Shown here: positions 8,598 through 16,016 of the stretch, piece by piece
How the letters are laid out: each line of letters starts with the position of its first letter
Numbering within the stretch: the stretch's first letter is position 1
The notes under the pieces: model-generated
What the model saw: the letters and a program-made list of their open reading frames with translations, nothing else
Databases searched by the model: none
Told to the model about the DNA's origin: nothing
Made by a program: the position numbers and the translations under genes
Source: Leptolyngbya boryana PCC 6306
Lineage (GTDB): Bacteria > Cyanobacteriota > Cyanobacteriia > Leptolyngbyales > Leptolyngbyaceae
DNA: 64,000 nt
Direction: 5' to 3'
Assembly: GCF_000353285.1 (NCBI RefSeq)
Contig: NZ_KB731324.1
Span: 2,808,577-2,872,576 of the forward strand

Positions 8598-9740
8598 ATG
8601 CAAGCTGTCCATTCATTTAAGCGGTTTCCCTCTGCGATCGTATCCCATACGGTCGAGCCTTCCACAGTTGCTGAGAATCCAATTCAAGCGTTTTGTCGGT
8701 TGCAAATTGAGCAGATTTTGTCTCAATTTCCAGATCTCGGCATTCGTTTAGTTTTTCATTCTCCAGAGCATTCAAAACGTCAGTGTTTGCTTTATGGTCG
8801 CGAATTTTGGTCAGTGTTAGATACGGAGGCTCAAGCATTTTTGGCATCCGAAACTTGGTGGATCAAAAATTCGATCGGGCGATTGATTAAAGTTTTTACA
8901 AAATCAAAACCTCGATTCTATGCTTGCCCGATTAGTCCCACCAAACCGGAATACCTGTTGCTTGGAACCCCCAAACTTCTTACGGCAAAGCAGAAAAGAT
9001 TGATAGAAAACTGCGCAAATCTGTTGAGCCATCATCTCTCAATGGTGCGCGAACTTTATACACAACGCCAGTCGTACCAACAGTTAGAGCAAAAAAACAA
9101 CCACATTGAGCATCAGGTGAAAAGTCCGATCGCGCTAGTTCAAATTTATACTGAGATGCTACTGACGACTGTTTCTGAACAGCACTCCAGATCGCATCTC
9201 GAATCAATTCAGGCATCGATTCAGGATATCAGCCGTCATCTGAAGCAATTGACCGTCAAACAAAAACCGCTGCGAATTGCGGAACACAATTTGAGTGAAC
9301 TGATCACGGAAAGTCTCAAACAGTTGCAGCCTTGGCTGACTGAGAAGGACATTACTGTGAACTATTCGCGATCGCTGATGCTGATCGATGTCGATGCCTG
9401 GCAATTTAAGCAGGTGTTGGATAACTTGATTTCCAATGCGATTCATTTCAGCCCTATCTCTAGTCAGATTGATTGCCACTGGGAAGTGACCGACCAGGAA
9501 ATCGTGATCGAAATCTCCGATCACGGTGTGGGTTTGTCTGAGAGTGATGTCGAAAATCTCTGTACTCCGTTTTATTCTCGTCGTCCGGGTGGAACAGGAT
9601 TAGGACTTTCGATCGCTCAAAAGATCATTCACGCGCATAATGGTCGCCTATGGGCAGGCAATTTACCAGAAGGCGGCGCGAAGTTTTCGGTGGCGCTGCC
9701 TCGATATAGCCCCAAATTATCGATCGTGCCTGCGATCTAA
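8598..9740 (+). CDS. Sensor histidine kinase
   Basis: The roughly 380-residue protein lacks membrane segments, so it is probably cytoplasmic. Residues 25-165 form a GAF-like sensory region. A helix carries the dimerisation motif HQVKSPIALVQIYTEML, with the His as presumed phosphoacceptor. The ATPase domain shows the N box LDNLISNAIHFSP, G1 SDHGVGLSE and G2 GGTGLGLSIAQKI. The start at MQAVHSFKRF is chosen over an upstream ATG 34 codons earlier. It is followed 24 bp later by a LuxR-type response regulator, its likely partner. The signal sensed is unknown. Confidence 0.85.
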   Translation: MQAVHSFKRFPSAIVSHTVEPSTVAENPIQAFCRLQIEQILSQFPDLGIRLVFHSPEHSKRQCLLYGREFWSVLDTEAQAFLASETWWIKNSIGRLIKVFTKSKPRFYACPISPTKPEYLLLGTPKLLTAKQKRLIENCANLLSHHLSMVRELYTQRQSYQQLEQKNNHIEHQVKSPIALVQIYTEMLLTTVSEQHSRSHLESIQASIQDISRHLKQLTVKQKPLRIAEHNLSELITESLKQLQPWLTEKDITVNYSRSLMLIDVDAWQFKQVLDNLISNAIHFSPISSQIDCHWEVTDQEIVIEISDHGVGLSESDVENLCTPFYSRRPGGTGLGLSIAQKIIHAHNGRLWAGNLPEGGAKFSVALPRYSPKLSIVPAI

Positions 9741-9764
9741 CGGTTCCATTTTTACGAGTTCACT

Positions 9765-10454
9765 ATGTCCACTCCTGCCACTATTCAGCAAACCTCTGTT
9801 CTGCTTGTCGATGATGATGCTCGGTTCCGTCAGGGTCTACAAACCTTGCTTCAGTTCTATAACACGACGAATGATCAACGATTTACAGTAGTGGGTGAAG
9901 CAGCTTCTTCACAGCAAGCGGTGCAACTGGCAATGGAGCAGCACCCTATGCTCATTCTGCTGGATATGGAGCTAGCAACCGGAGATGGGATTGCGACCTT
10001 GATGGAGTTAGCAAAGCTAGATCTACGATCGCGCATTCTCGTTTTGTCTGGTCATCAAGAGGATGAATGGGTGTTTCGAGCAATGCGGGCTGGCGCAAAT
10101 GGCTATGTCGTGAAGGATGATCTGGCGACGCAGTTATTTCAAGCGATCGAGACGGTTTTGAGTGATCAGATTTATTTGTCTCCAGAATTGGCAACGCGAT
10201 TTTTTCAGACGTTCCGGTTTTACAACGGGCAAGCTTCAGAAGCGAAGGTAAAGTTACACTTGACGGAGCGCGAGCAAGAGGTGTTGCACTGGTTGGTGCA
10301 AGGCGCTTCTAATGAGGAGATTGCAGCCCATTTATATATTTCAGTCGCGACAGTGAAGGCGCATTTGACGGCGATTTTCAATAAATTAGGTGTGACAAGT
10401 CGAACGCAGGCAATTATTAAAGCGTTAAAGATGGGACTAGTCGGTTATTCTTGA
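9765..10454 (+). CDS. NarL/FixJ-type response regulator
   Basis: The 229-residue protein has an N-terminal receiver domain with the acidic pocket VDDDAR at 15-20 and phosphoacceptor Asp67 in ILLDMELATGDG. The late receiver Lys appears in VVKDDL. A LuxR-type helix-turn-helix covers roughly 165-229 (LTEREQEVLHWLVQGASNEE, then VKAHLTAIFNKL). It follows the histidine kinase closely in the same direction, forming a two-component pair. DNA targets cannot be predicted from the sequence. Confidence 0.93.
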   Translation: MSTPATIQQTSVLLVDDDARFRQGLQTLLQFYNTTNDQRFTVVGEAASSQQAVQLAMEQHPMLILLDMELATGDGIATLMELAKLDLRSRILVLSGHQEDEWVFRAMRAGANGYVVKDDLATQLFQAIETVLSDQIYLSPELATRFFQTFRFYNGQASEAKVKLHLTEREQEVLHWLVQGASNEEIAAHLYISVATVKAHLTAIFNKLGVTSRTQAIIKALKMGLVGYS

Positions 10455-10472
10455 TGCTGCCTACGAAGCGAG

Positions 10473-10838
10473 TTAATCTTTGGGAATTGATAAAGTAGGC
10501 AACGATGGGCGAGACGATCGCTCTGGTAAGGCTCGCATTGGCGCTCGTCGAGAAGATTCAGTCGAAACTTTCATCGGTGCAGGGCGATGCGACAAATGCC
10601 ACCATCGCAAGGCTAACGCGATCGTCACCGTGCTCAATCCGAAAATCACCAATGAAGTGCTTTGATCAATTCCACCGATCGCGACATTCATTGCACCCGC
10701 AGTCAGAATAAATCCTGTGATCGGCTCTTTACGATAAACCGTTCTCAAGATGCGAAACCATAGAGCATTCATCATAGTCATTTCATATTCAGGATTTTGA
10801 AACGTGACCTCCGAGTCCTGGGGAAACTGAGAGGTCAT
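10473..10838 (-). CDS. Small membrane protein, unknown function
   Basis: The 121-residue protein has two hydrophobic stretches (about residues 40-60 and 62-80, GFILTAGAMNVAIGG and LVIFGLSTVTIALALRWW). A basic, Pro/Ser/Arg-rich cytoplasmic tail follows. No family is recognised. It ends 18 bp from the response regulator (convergent) and starts 14 bp downstream of murI on the same strand, so it may be transcribed with murI. An alternative start is the internal methionine pair MTMMNALW, about 20 residues later. Confidence 0.6.
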   Translation of the reverse strand: MTSQFPQDSEVTFQNPEYEMTMMNALWFRILRTVYRKEPITGFILTAGAMNVAIGGIDQSTSLVIFGLSTVTIALALRWWHLSHRPAPMKVSTESSRRAPMRALPERSSRPSLPTLSIPKD

Positions 10839-10852
10839 ACCTTTTCTCTAGC

Positions 10853-11710
10853 TTAGCTAACCGCAACGGATTCAGACAGCGAGATCTGAGTCACGATCGT
10901 GTTACATCCTAGCCATTGCTGTGCCAATTGCATGAATGGTTTCGGATCACCGCTGACATAAAACCGCGTCGGCATCGGAGAACGCTGATTTCGCAGTCCC
11001 AAGATCTCCAATTCCTGAGCCGCTGCTTTCGCCACATGCACTGCCGGGTCTACAAATTGCACTGACGAAGGCACGATCGATTTCAATACAGGCGCTAAAT
11101 GCGGATAATGCGTACAGCCGTAAATCAGCGTGTCAATTTCTTGGTCGAGTAACGGTTGTAAATAGCTTTGAGCCACTTTGTGGGTGTAAGGATCGTCGAT
11201 GCGTCCTTGCTCGATTAAGGGCACAAATTCAGGACAGCCGACCTGCCAAACTTCAGCCGTGGGATCGACTTCGAGAATCGCTTGACGATAGGCATCGCTT
11301 GCAGCCGTTGCTGGCGTTGAGATGACTCCGATGCGTCTTCCTTGTCGGACTGCTGCACTGGCACCCGGTAAAATCACGCCCAAAATCGGTAAGTTGGGAT
11401 ATTCCTGACGTACCGTTTCGATCGCTAAAGCCGAACTCGTATTACACGCCATGATCACCATTTTGGCGCGGTGAGCCACCATCCAATCGAGAATTTCGCG
11501 CACGAATTGAATAATCTCAGACTGCGATCGCGTTCCGTAGGGCAAGCGCGCTGTATCGCCAAAATACAAAAGTGATTCATTCGGTAATTGACGGTACATT
11601 TCGCGCAGCACGGTCAAACCGCCGACCCCGCTATCGAAAAGCCCGATCGGATCAGAGCCATTCGGGAGATCTCGCAGAAATCCCCCAAAATTCGATACTT
11701 CCATGTTCAT
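10853..11710 (-). CDS. murI: Glutamate racemase
   Basis: The 285-residue enzyme converts L-glutamate to D-glutamate for peptidoglycan stem peptides in the cytoplasm. Hallmarks are PIGLFDSGVGGLTVLRE at 21-37, the first catalytic Cys89 in MACNTSSA and the second catalytic Cys199 in IYGCTHYPHL. Family length is normal. The start MNMEVSNFGG is followed by about 20 residues before the first conserved strand, and Met3 is an alternative. A small membrane-protein gene follows closely downstream. Confidence 0.95.
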   Translation of the reverse strand: MNMEVSNFGGFLRDLPNGSDPIGLFDSGVGGLTVLREMYRQLPNESLLYFGDTARLPYGTRSQSEIIQFVREILDWMVAHRAKMVIMACNTSSALAIETVRQEYPNLPILGVILPGASAAVRQGRRIGVISTPATAASDAYRQAILEVDPTAEVWQVGCPEFVPLIEQGRIDDPYTHKVAQSYLQPLLDQEIDTLIYGCTHYPHLAPVLKSIVPSSVQFVDPAVHVAKAAAQELEILGLRNQRSPMPTRFYVSGDPKPFMQLAQQWLGCNTIVTQISLSESVAVS

Positions 11711-12092
11711 GCTGAATCCTCACACCAATGTAAAACGCCCAAATCAGAAAAAATTCCTGCTTGAATTGTAAATGTGTACTTCGATTCCTGAACCGTCCTT
11801 TTCGGACGTTTCTACAATCAAAATCCAAAATCTAAAATTCAAAATCTTCTATCTGACTGTTAACTTTTTTCTAAGTCTAGGCGGTCTTGCTCAGAGGCTC
11901 AAGATCGACTTCAGAGAAGAAATCATGAATTCTATTTGCAGAAATACTTGAGAGGAAAGCGCGATCGCTTCTGTCGTGGTCAGATTGTTGAACAGGGTTG
12001 CAAATGTTGTCGGGCTGCATTCCGGGGAAGTACGGATAATTCTGCGTCAGAGGGTTAGAATCTGAGGAAGTTTCGTAGAGTGTGGATGGGTT
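11711..12092. promoter_or_regulatory. Divergent spacer between murI and the EACC1-caspase module
   Basis: The murI-proximal half is A/T-rich and carries a short run of near-repeats of CAAAATC, common cyanobacterial intergenic filler. A minus-strand frame from about 12134 to 11877 is open but lacks a ribosome site and overlaps the EACC1-like gene, so I do not call it. Promoters for murI and for the conflict module should lie here. Confidence 0.4.
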
Positions 12093-12470
12093 ATGAGTAC
12101 TGCCTCTAAGCTTGAACTGATGCTGAGTTTTCAAGATGCGGAGAGTCCTGAGAAGCAGGAGAAATTGACACAGACGCTCTGGCAGCAGATGAGGCAGATT
12201 GACGGAGTGAAGATCGATCGCGTCAGTGATGACAATCCGCCGGAGGGCAGTAAGGCGTTTGGGTCGTTTTTGTTGGGGTTGCTGAAGGCGACGGTGACGT
12301 TGGAGGGGTTGAAGTCGCTGTTTGGGTTTTTGGGCGATCGCTTGGGGAATAAGCCGATCAAGATTAAGGCGAAGTTTGCGGATGGGCGTGAGGTGGAACT
12401 CGAAGCGAGTAGTCGTGAGGAGTTGGCGCTGGCGGAAGAAACGTTAAAGCGGTTGGCTCAAACTTTGTAG
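12093..12470 (+). CDS. EACC1-like effector-associated constant component
   Basis: This 125-residue protein matches the shape of EACC1, the small constant partner found with caspase, peptidase and other effectors in predicted bacterial conflict systems. It has an N-terminal strand LELMLSF, a QMRQIDGVKIDRV segment, then a hydrophobic stretch SFLLGLLKATVTLEGLKSLF. The C-terminal part is an acidic beta/helix unit (KIKAKFADGREVELEASS). The caspase-SUMF1 gene starts 4 bp after its stop, so the pair is one operon. EACC1 proteins are proposed to link effector and trigger; the mechanism is unproven. Assignment rests on pattern and neighbourhood. Confidence 0.7.
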   Translation: MSTASKLELMLSFQDAESPEKQEKLTQTLWQQMRQIDGVKIDRVSDDNPPEGSKAFGSFLLGLLKATVTLEGLKSLFGFLGDRLGNKPIKIKAKFADGREVELEASSREELALAEETLKRLAQTL

Positions 12471-12474
12471 GACG

Positions 12475-14445
12475 ATGGCAAAGATAGCGTTGCTGATTGG
12501 CGTGAGCGAGTACGCTGAGGGGTTGAAGTCGTTGCCTGCGGCGGTGAAGGATGTGGCGGCGATGCGATCGATATTGAGCGATCCAGAGATTGGTGGGTTC
12601 GATCGCGTTGTGCCGCTTGAGAATCCAGATTTACAGACGATGCAGGAGGAGATTGCTACGCTCTTTAGCGAGTGTGGTGAGGAAGATCTATTGCTGCTGT
12701 ATTTTTCGGGGCATGGGATCACGGATGAGTTTGGCAAGTTTTATTTCAGCAATCGGAGTTCGAGAAAGTTAGCGGATGGCAGGCTGAATAAGGGTACGGC
12801 GGTTCCTGCGAGTTTTGTGCATGACCAGATGGAGAATTGCGAGTCGCGGCGGATGGTTGTGATTTTGGATTGCTGTAATAGTGGGGCGTTTGGGGCGAAT
12901 GTTGCGCGGGATGAGGGGACGATCGACTTTTCTCGGCAGTTGGGCGGAGAGGGGCGGATTGTGCTGACTTCTTCTTCGGCGATCGAGTATTCGTTTGAGC
13001 GGTCTGGGGAGGAGTTGGCGGTTTATACGCGTTATTTGGTGGAGGGGTTGCGGACGGGAGCGGCGGATCTCGATGAGGATGGGTTGATTTCGGCGAATGA
13101 GTTGCATGAGTTTGTCAGGACGAAGCTGACGCGGGCGATGCCTTCAATGCACCCGGAGCGGTATGTGGTGCGGGATGGAGAGAAGATTGTTTTGGCGCGG
13201 GCATTCGTTGATGTTGCTCAGAAGTATCGCAAATTGGTCGAACAGTATTGTGCAGAGGGTGAGATTCGTCCGGCGGGGCGGAGAATGCTCGATCGAAGAG
13301 CGCAAGGTTTTGGGCTGGATGCGGCGGTGGCGAGGCAGATTGAGGATGAAGTGCTTCAGCCATATCGGGAACATCGGGCGAATTTGGCAGAGTATGAAGA
13401 GGTTTTGCGCGAATGTAAGTTTCCGTTGGATGAACGAGATCGACGAGAGCTAAAAGAACTTCAGCAGGAATTGGGGCTGACGGATGAGAGTGTTTTAGAG
13501 ATTGAGCGGCGAATTGTTCCTGACGCAAAGGATGTAGAGGTTCCGGCTTCTGTAGAGCCTAAACCGACAATCAAAGAGCCTTTAAAGCCTTCGCTTCCGG
13601 TTTTTAGCTTTGAAGTGATTACGGTCAACGATCGAGGACAGGAAATCGATCGTCGTCAAAGCCAAGCGAATTACCGTCGAGAAGAACTCGCGAAAGGTGT
13701 CTTTCTCGATATGGTTTGGATTCCAGGTGGAACCTTTTGGATGGGTGCGGCAGAGGGAGAGTTAGAAGCAGAAGATATTGAGAAACCTCGGCATCAAGTG
13801 ACGATCGAGCCTTTTTTCATGGGTAAGTATGCGGTGACTCAGGCGCAATGGAAAGCGATCGCTCAATTCCCCAAAATCAATCGGGCTCTCGAACTAGATC
13901 CATCCAAGTTCAAAGGCAATAATCGACCTGTTGAGCGAATTTTTTGGGAGGATGCTATCGAGTTTTGCGAACGATTAACTCGAAAAACGGGAGAGCGATA
14001 CCGATTACCGAGCGAGGCTGAATGGGAATATGCGTGTCGGGCTGGAACGACGACCCCGTTCCATTTTGGAGAAACAATTACGTTTGACTTGGTAAACTAC
14101 AACGGCAATAACACTTATGCGTATGCAGCGAAAGGGAAGTATCGCAAAACCACGATCGATGTCGGGAGTTTTCCTCCGAATGCGTTTGGTCTGTATGAGA
14201 TGCATGGAAATGTATGGGAATGGTGCGCTGATCCATGGCATGACAGCTATACAAATGCGCCTGTAGATGGTCGTGTTTGGGAAGTGGAAAGCGATCGTGA
14301 GAACAACCGCAGAGTGTTGCGGGGCGGCTCCTGGTTCAACTCTCCGAGGTATTGCCGTTCTGCGGCTCGCCTCTTTAATGCTGCGGGGATTCGCCTCAAC
14401 CTCAACGGTTTTCGCGTCGTGTGTTCTGCGCCGAGGACTCTGTAG
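12475..14445 (+). CDS. Caspase-like (C14) peptidase fused to an FGE/SUMF1-type domain
   Basis: In this 656-residue fusion, residues 1-235 form a caspase fold with the His80-Cys134 dyad (YFSGHGITD and LDCCNSGAFG). A canonical EF-hand-like loop sits at 198-209 (DLDEDGLISANE; acidic residues at loop positions 1, 3, 5 and 12). About 236-365 is a helical effector-associated linker (QKYRKLVEQYCAEGEIRP onward). About 400-655 is a formylglycine-generating-enzyme/SUMF1 domain (MVWIPGGTFWMGAAEGE; YRLPSEAEWEYACRAGT; GGSWFNSPRYCRSAAR). It lies 4 bp after the EACC1-like gene. Bacterial caspases of this architecture are predicted suicide or defence effectors, and the SUMF1 part may bind rather than modify. 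Confidence 0.88.
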   Translation: MAKIALLIGVSEYAEGLKSLPAAVKDVAAMRSILSDPEIGGFDRVVPLENPDLQTMQEEIATLFSECGEEDLLLLYFSGHGITDEFGKFYFSNRSSRKLADGRLNKGTAVPASFVHDQMENCESRRMVVILDCCNSGAFGANVARDEGTIDFSRQLGGEGRIVLTSSSAIEYSFERSGEELAVYTRYLVEGLRTGAADLDEDGLISANELHEFVRTKLTRAMPSMHPERYVVRDGEKIVLARAFVDVAQKYRKLVEQYCAEGEIRPAGRRMLDRRAQGFGLDAAVARQIEDEVLQPYREHRANLAEYEEVLRECKFPLDERDRRELKELQQELGLTDESVLEIERRIVPDAKDVEVPASVEPKPTIKEPLKPSLPVFSFEVITVNDRGQEIDRRQSQANYRREELAKGVFLDMVWIPGGTFWMGAAEGELEAEDIEKPRHQVTIEPFFMGKYAVTQAQWKAIAQFPKINRALELDPSKFKGNNRPVERIFWEDAIEFCERLTRKTGERYRLPSEAEWEYACRAGTTTPFHFGETITFDLVNYNGNNTYAYAAKGKYRKTTIDVGSFPPNAFGLYEMHGNVWEWCADPWHDSYTNAPVDGRVWEVESDRENNRRVLRGGSWFNSPRYCRSAARLFNAAGIRLNLNGFRVVCSAPRTL

Positions 14446-14549
14446 CCCTTTGCCCTCTTGCCTTTTTGCCCTTTGCTCTTGTTTCTTTTCTCTTCTTATT
14501 CGCGCTCTGCGCGATCAAAATTTTTTGGACAATTTGGGAAAGCGATCAA

Positions 14550-14860
14550 TGGATGTGTGATCGTGATTCATCGATCGTCGTCTGTGATTCATTAGATGTC
14601 GATCGCGAGGGGTTGATCGTTATTGACGATTCATCGATCGACGTTTACGAGAGATCGAACATCGTGAGTGCATCACTGTAATATCATTCGCGATTCATCG
14701 ATCAACGCTCGTGAGAATTTGAACATCAAGGGTGAATGTTCGATCGTCATTGGAGATGTATTGATCATCGTTTGCGAGGATTTGAGTATCAAGCGTGAAT
14801 GTTCGATCGACGTTGGAGATGTATCGATCGATGTTGGAGATGTATCGATCGACGTGACCC
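14550..14860. repeat. Degenerate repeat field built on ATCGATCG/GATGT units
   Basis: About 300 bp contain recurring words GATTCATCGATCG, GAATGTTCGATCG and GTTGGAGATGTATCGATCGA. The last pair is near-identical and back to back at about 14812-14850. Translated in its longest plus frames it gives repetitive D-x-S-I-D-V-like peptides, but no convincing start site supports a gene. It follows directly after the caspase-SUMF1 gene. Confidence 0.6.
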
Positions 14861-14870
14861 ATAAAATTTC

Positions 14871-15040
14871 CGGCGTTGCTGAATCACAGTATGTTTTCTT
14901 CGTTTGAATCGGTTGCAGCCCTCACCCCAACCCTCTCCCAAATTGGGAGAGGGAGCCAGAATTCTAGTTCCCTTTCTCCCAATTTGGGAGAAGGGGTTAG
15001 GGGATGAGGGCAGAATTCATGCCATTATTCAGCAACGCCG
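14871..15040. mobile_element. Palindromic MITE-like element
   Basis: Terminal inverted repeats CGGCGTTGCTGAAT (14871-14884) and ATTCAGCAACGCCG (15027-15040) bound 170 bp of non-coding DNA. The centre is two facing arms built on CCCTCACCCCAACCCTCTCC and its complement, the familiar cyanobacterial CCCTCTCCCAAATTGGGAGAGGG-type palindrome. GGCGTTGCTGAAT ends resemble those of some cyanobacterial insertion sequences, so a non-autonomous element mobilised in trans is likely. Flanking A/T-rich tracts make the target duplication ambiguous. Confidence 0.75.
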
Positions 15041-15107
15041 AATTTTCTTTAACATATGCAATAATCTATAGAGCGCTTGTACTTATCACATCACATTTCC
15101 GTTTCCA

Positions 15108-16007
15108 ATGACGCGACAGCCCTTCGACGAATTTTCCAAACAACTCTTTGAAGCGCTCCTCACACCTTACGGACGAGTCACCATCGATCGCACCGTTCCC
15201 GGAGAAGCTCGTCGCATCGACATCTACTTTGAGCCAGACGACTCAGTTCAACTCGACCCCAACGAACTGGGTCAACTCGCCCAATTAAGCACAAGCAAAT
15301 CCCTATTTGAGCCATTTCGCAATCCTCCAACCGCAACCGATATCCGTAGCTGTGTTTCAAAACTCTATTTCCTTCATGCCGAACTCGATCGCGCCGCCGA
15401 ACAAACCCTCCCAGATTCAGAACAACCGCAATTATGGATTCTGGCATCTTCTGTTTCAGATCGAGTTCTAAACGACTTTGGCGGCAAACTTCAGGAAGAA
15501 GACGGGATTTATCTTTTCGATCGAGGTTGGCGAACAGGCTTAATCAACATTGCTGAATTACGCTCAACTGAAGAAACTTTATGGCTCAGGCTACTCGGCA
15601 AAGGCACAACTCAAGAACAAGCGATCGAAGAGCTACTCATGCTGCCAGAAAACACCCCAAAGCGTTCCACAGCCCTTGATCTATTAGCCCGCTGGAACCT
15701 TAGTATAAAAGTAACTGAAACTCTTGACGCAGAGGAGAAGCGATTTCTAATGGCACTCTCAAAAGCATATTTAGAATGGGAACGTCAAACGCTCGCGACC
15801 GGAAGAAGACAGGGAATTGAGCAAGGAATTGAGCGCGGGAAAGCTGAACTGATCTTGATGCAACTGCGATCGCGCTTCTCTCTGCCCGAACCCCTCGAAC
15901 TTCAAATCCAGCAACTCCCGATCGCACAACTTGACCAACTCGCGATCGCACTGTTGAATCTCAGTACGATCGCAGAATTAGAGCAATGGTTGGCAGAACC
16001 CCGCTGA
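15108..16007 (+). CDS. DUF4351-containing Rpn-like protein
   Basis: A 299-residue protein. The N-terminal region (TRQPFDEFSKQLFEALLTPY, then RRIDIYFEPD) resembles the predicted nuclease-like fold of cyanobacterial DUF4351/Rpn-type proteins. The C-terminus carries a DUF4351 helical hairpin (LILMQLRSRFSLPEPLELQI, then AIALLNLSTIAELEQWL) after a GIEQGIERGKAEL coiled segment. Related proteins are numerous in cyanobacteria and tied to PD-(D/E)XK-type recombination-promoting nucleases, though activity is undemonstrated here. It lies just after a MITE and converges with the amidase gene 10 bp away. Confidence 0.75.
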   Translation: MTRQPFDEFSKQLFEALLTPYGRVTIDRTVPGEARRIDIYFEPDDSVQLDPNELGQLAQLSTSKSLFEPFRNPPTATDIRSCVSKLYFLHAELDRAAEQTLPDSEQPQLWILASSVSDRVLNDFGGKLQEEDGIYLFDRGWRTGLINIAELRSTEETLWLRLLGKGTTQEQAIEELLMLPENTPKRSTALDLLARWNLSIKVTETLDAEEKRFLMALSKAYLEWERQTLATGRRQGIEQGIERGKAELILMQLRSRFSLPEPLELQIQQLPIAQLDQLAIALLNLSTIAELEQWLAEPR

Positions 16008-16016
16008 TCCTCAAAA

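Noticed and set aside
11877-12134. 85-codon minus-strand frame upstream of the EACC1-like gene
   Set aside because: Its start overlaps a better-supported gene and it lacks a ribosome site; an internal ATG (MQPDNICNP) leaves about 47 residues without support.
14421-14907. Overlapping repetitive open frames after the caspase gene
   Set aside because: Weak or absent start signals and peptide repeats that simply mirror the DNA repeat; recorded as a repeat instead.
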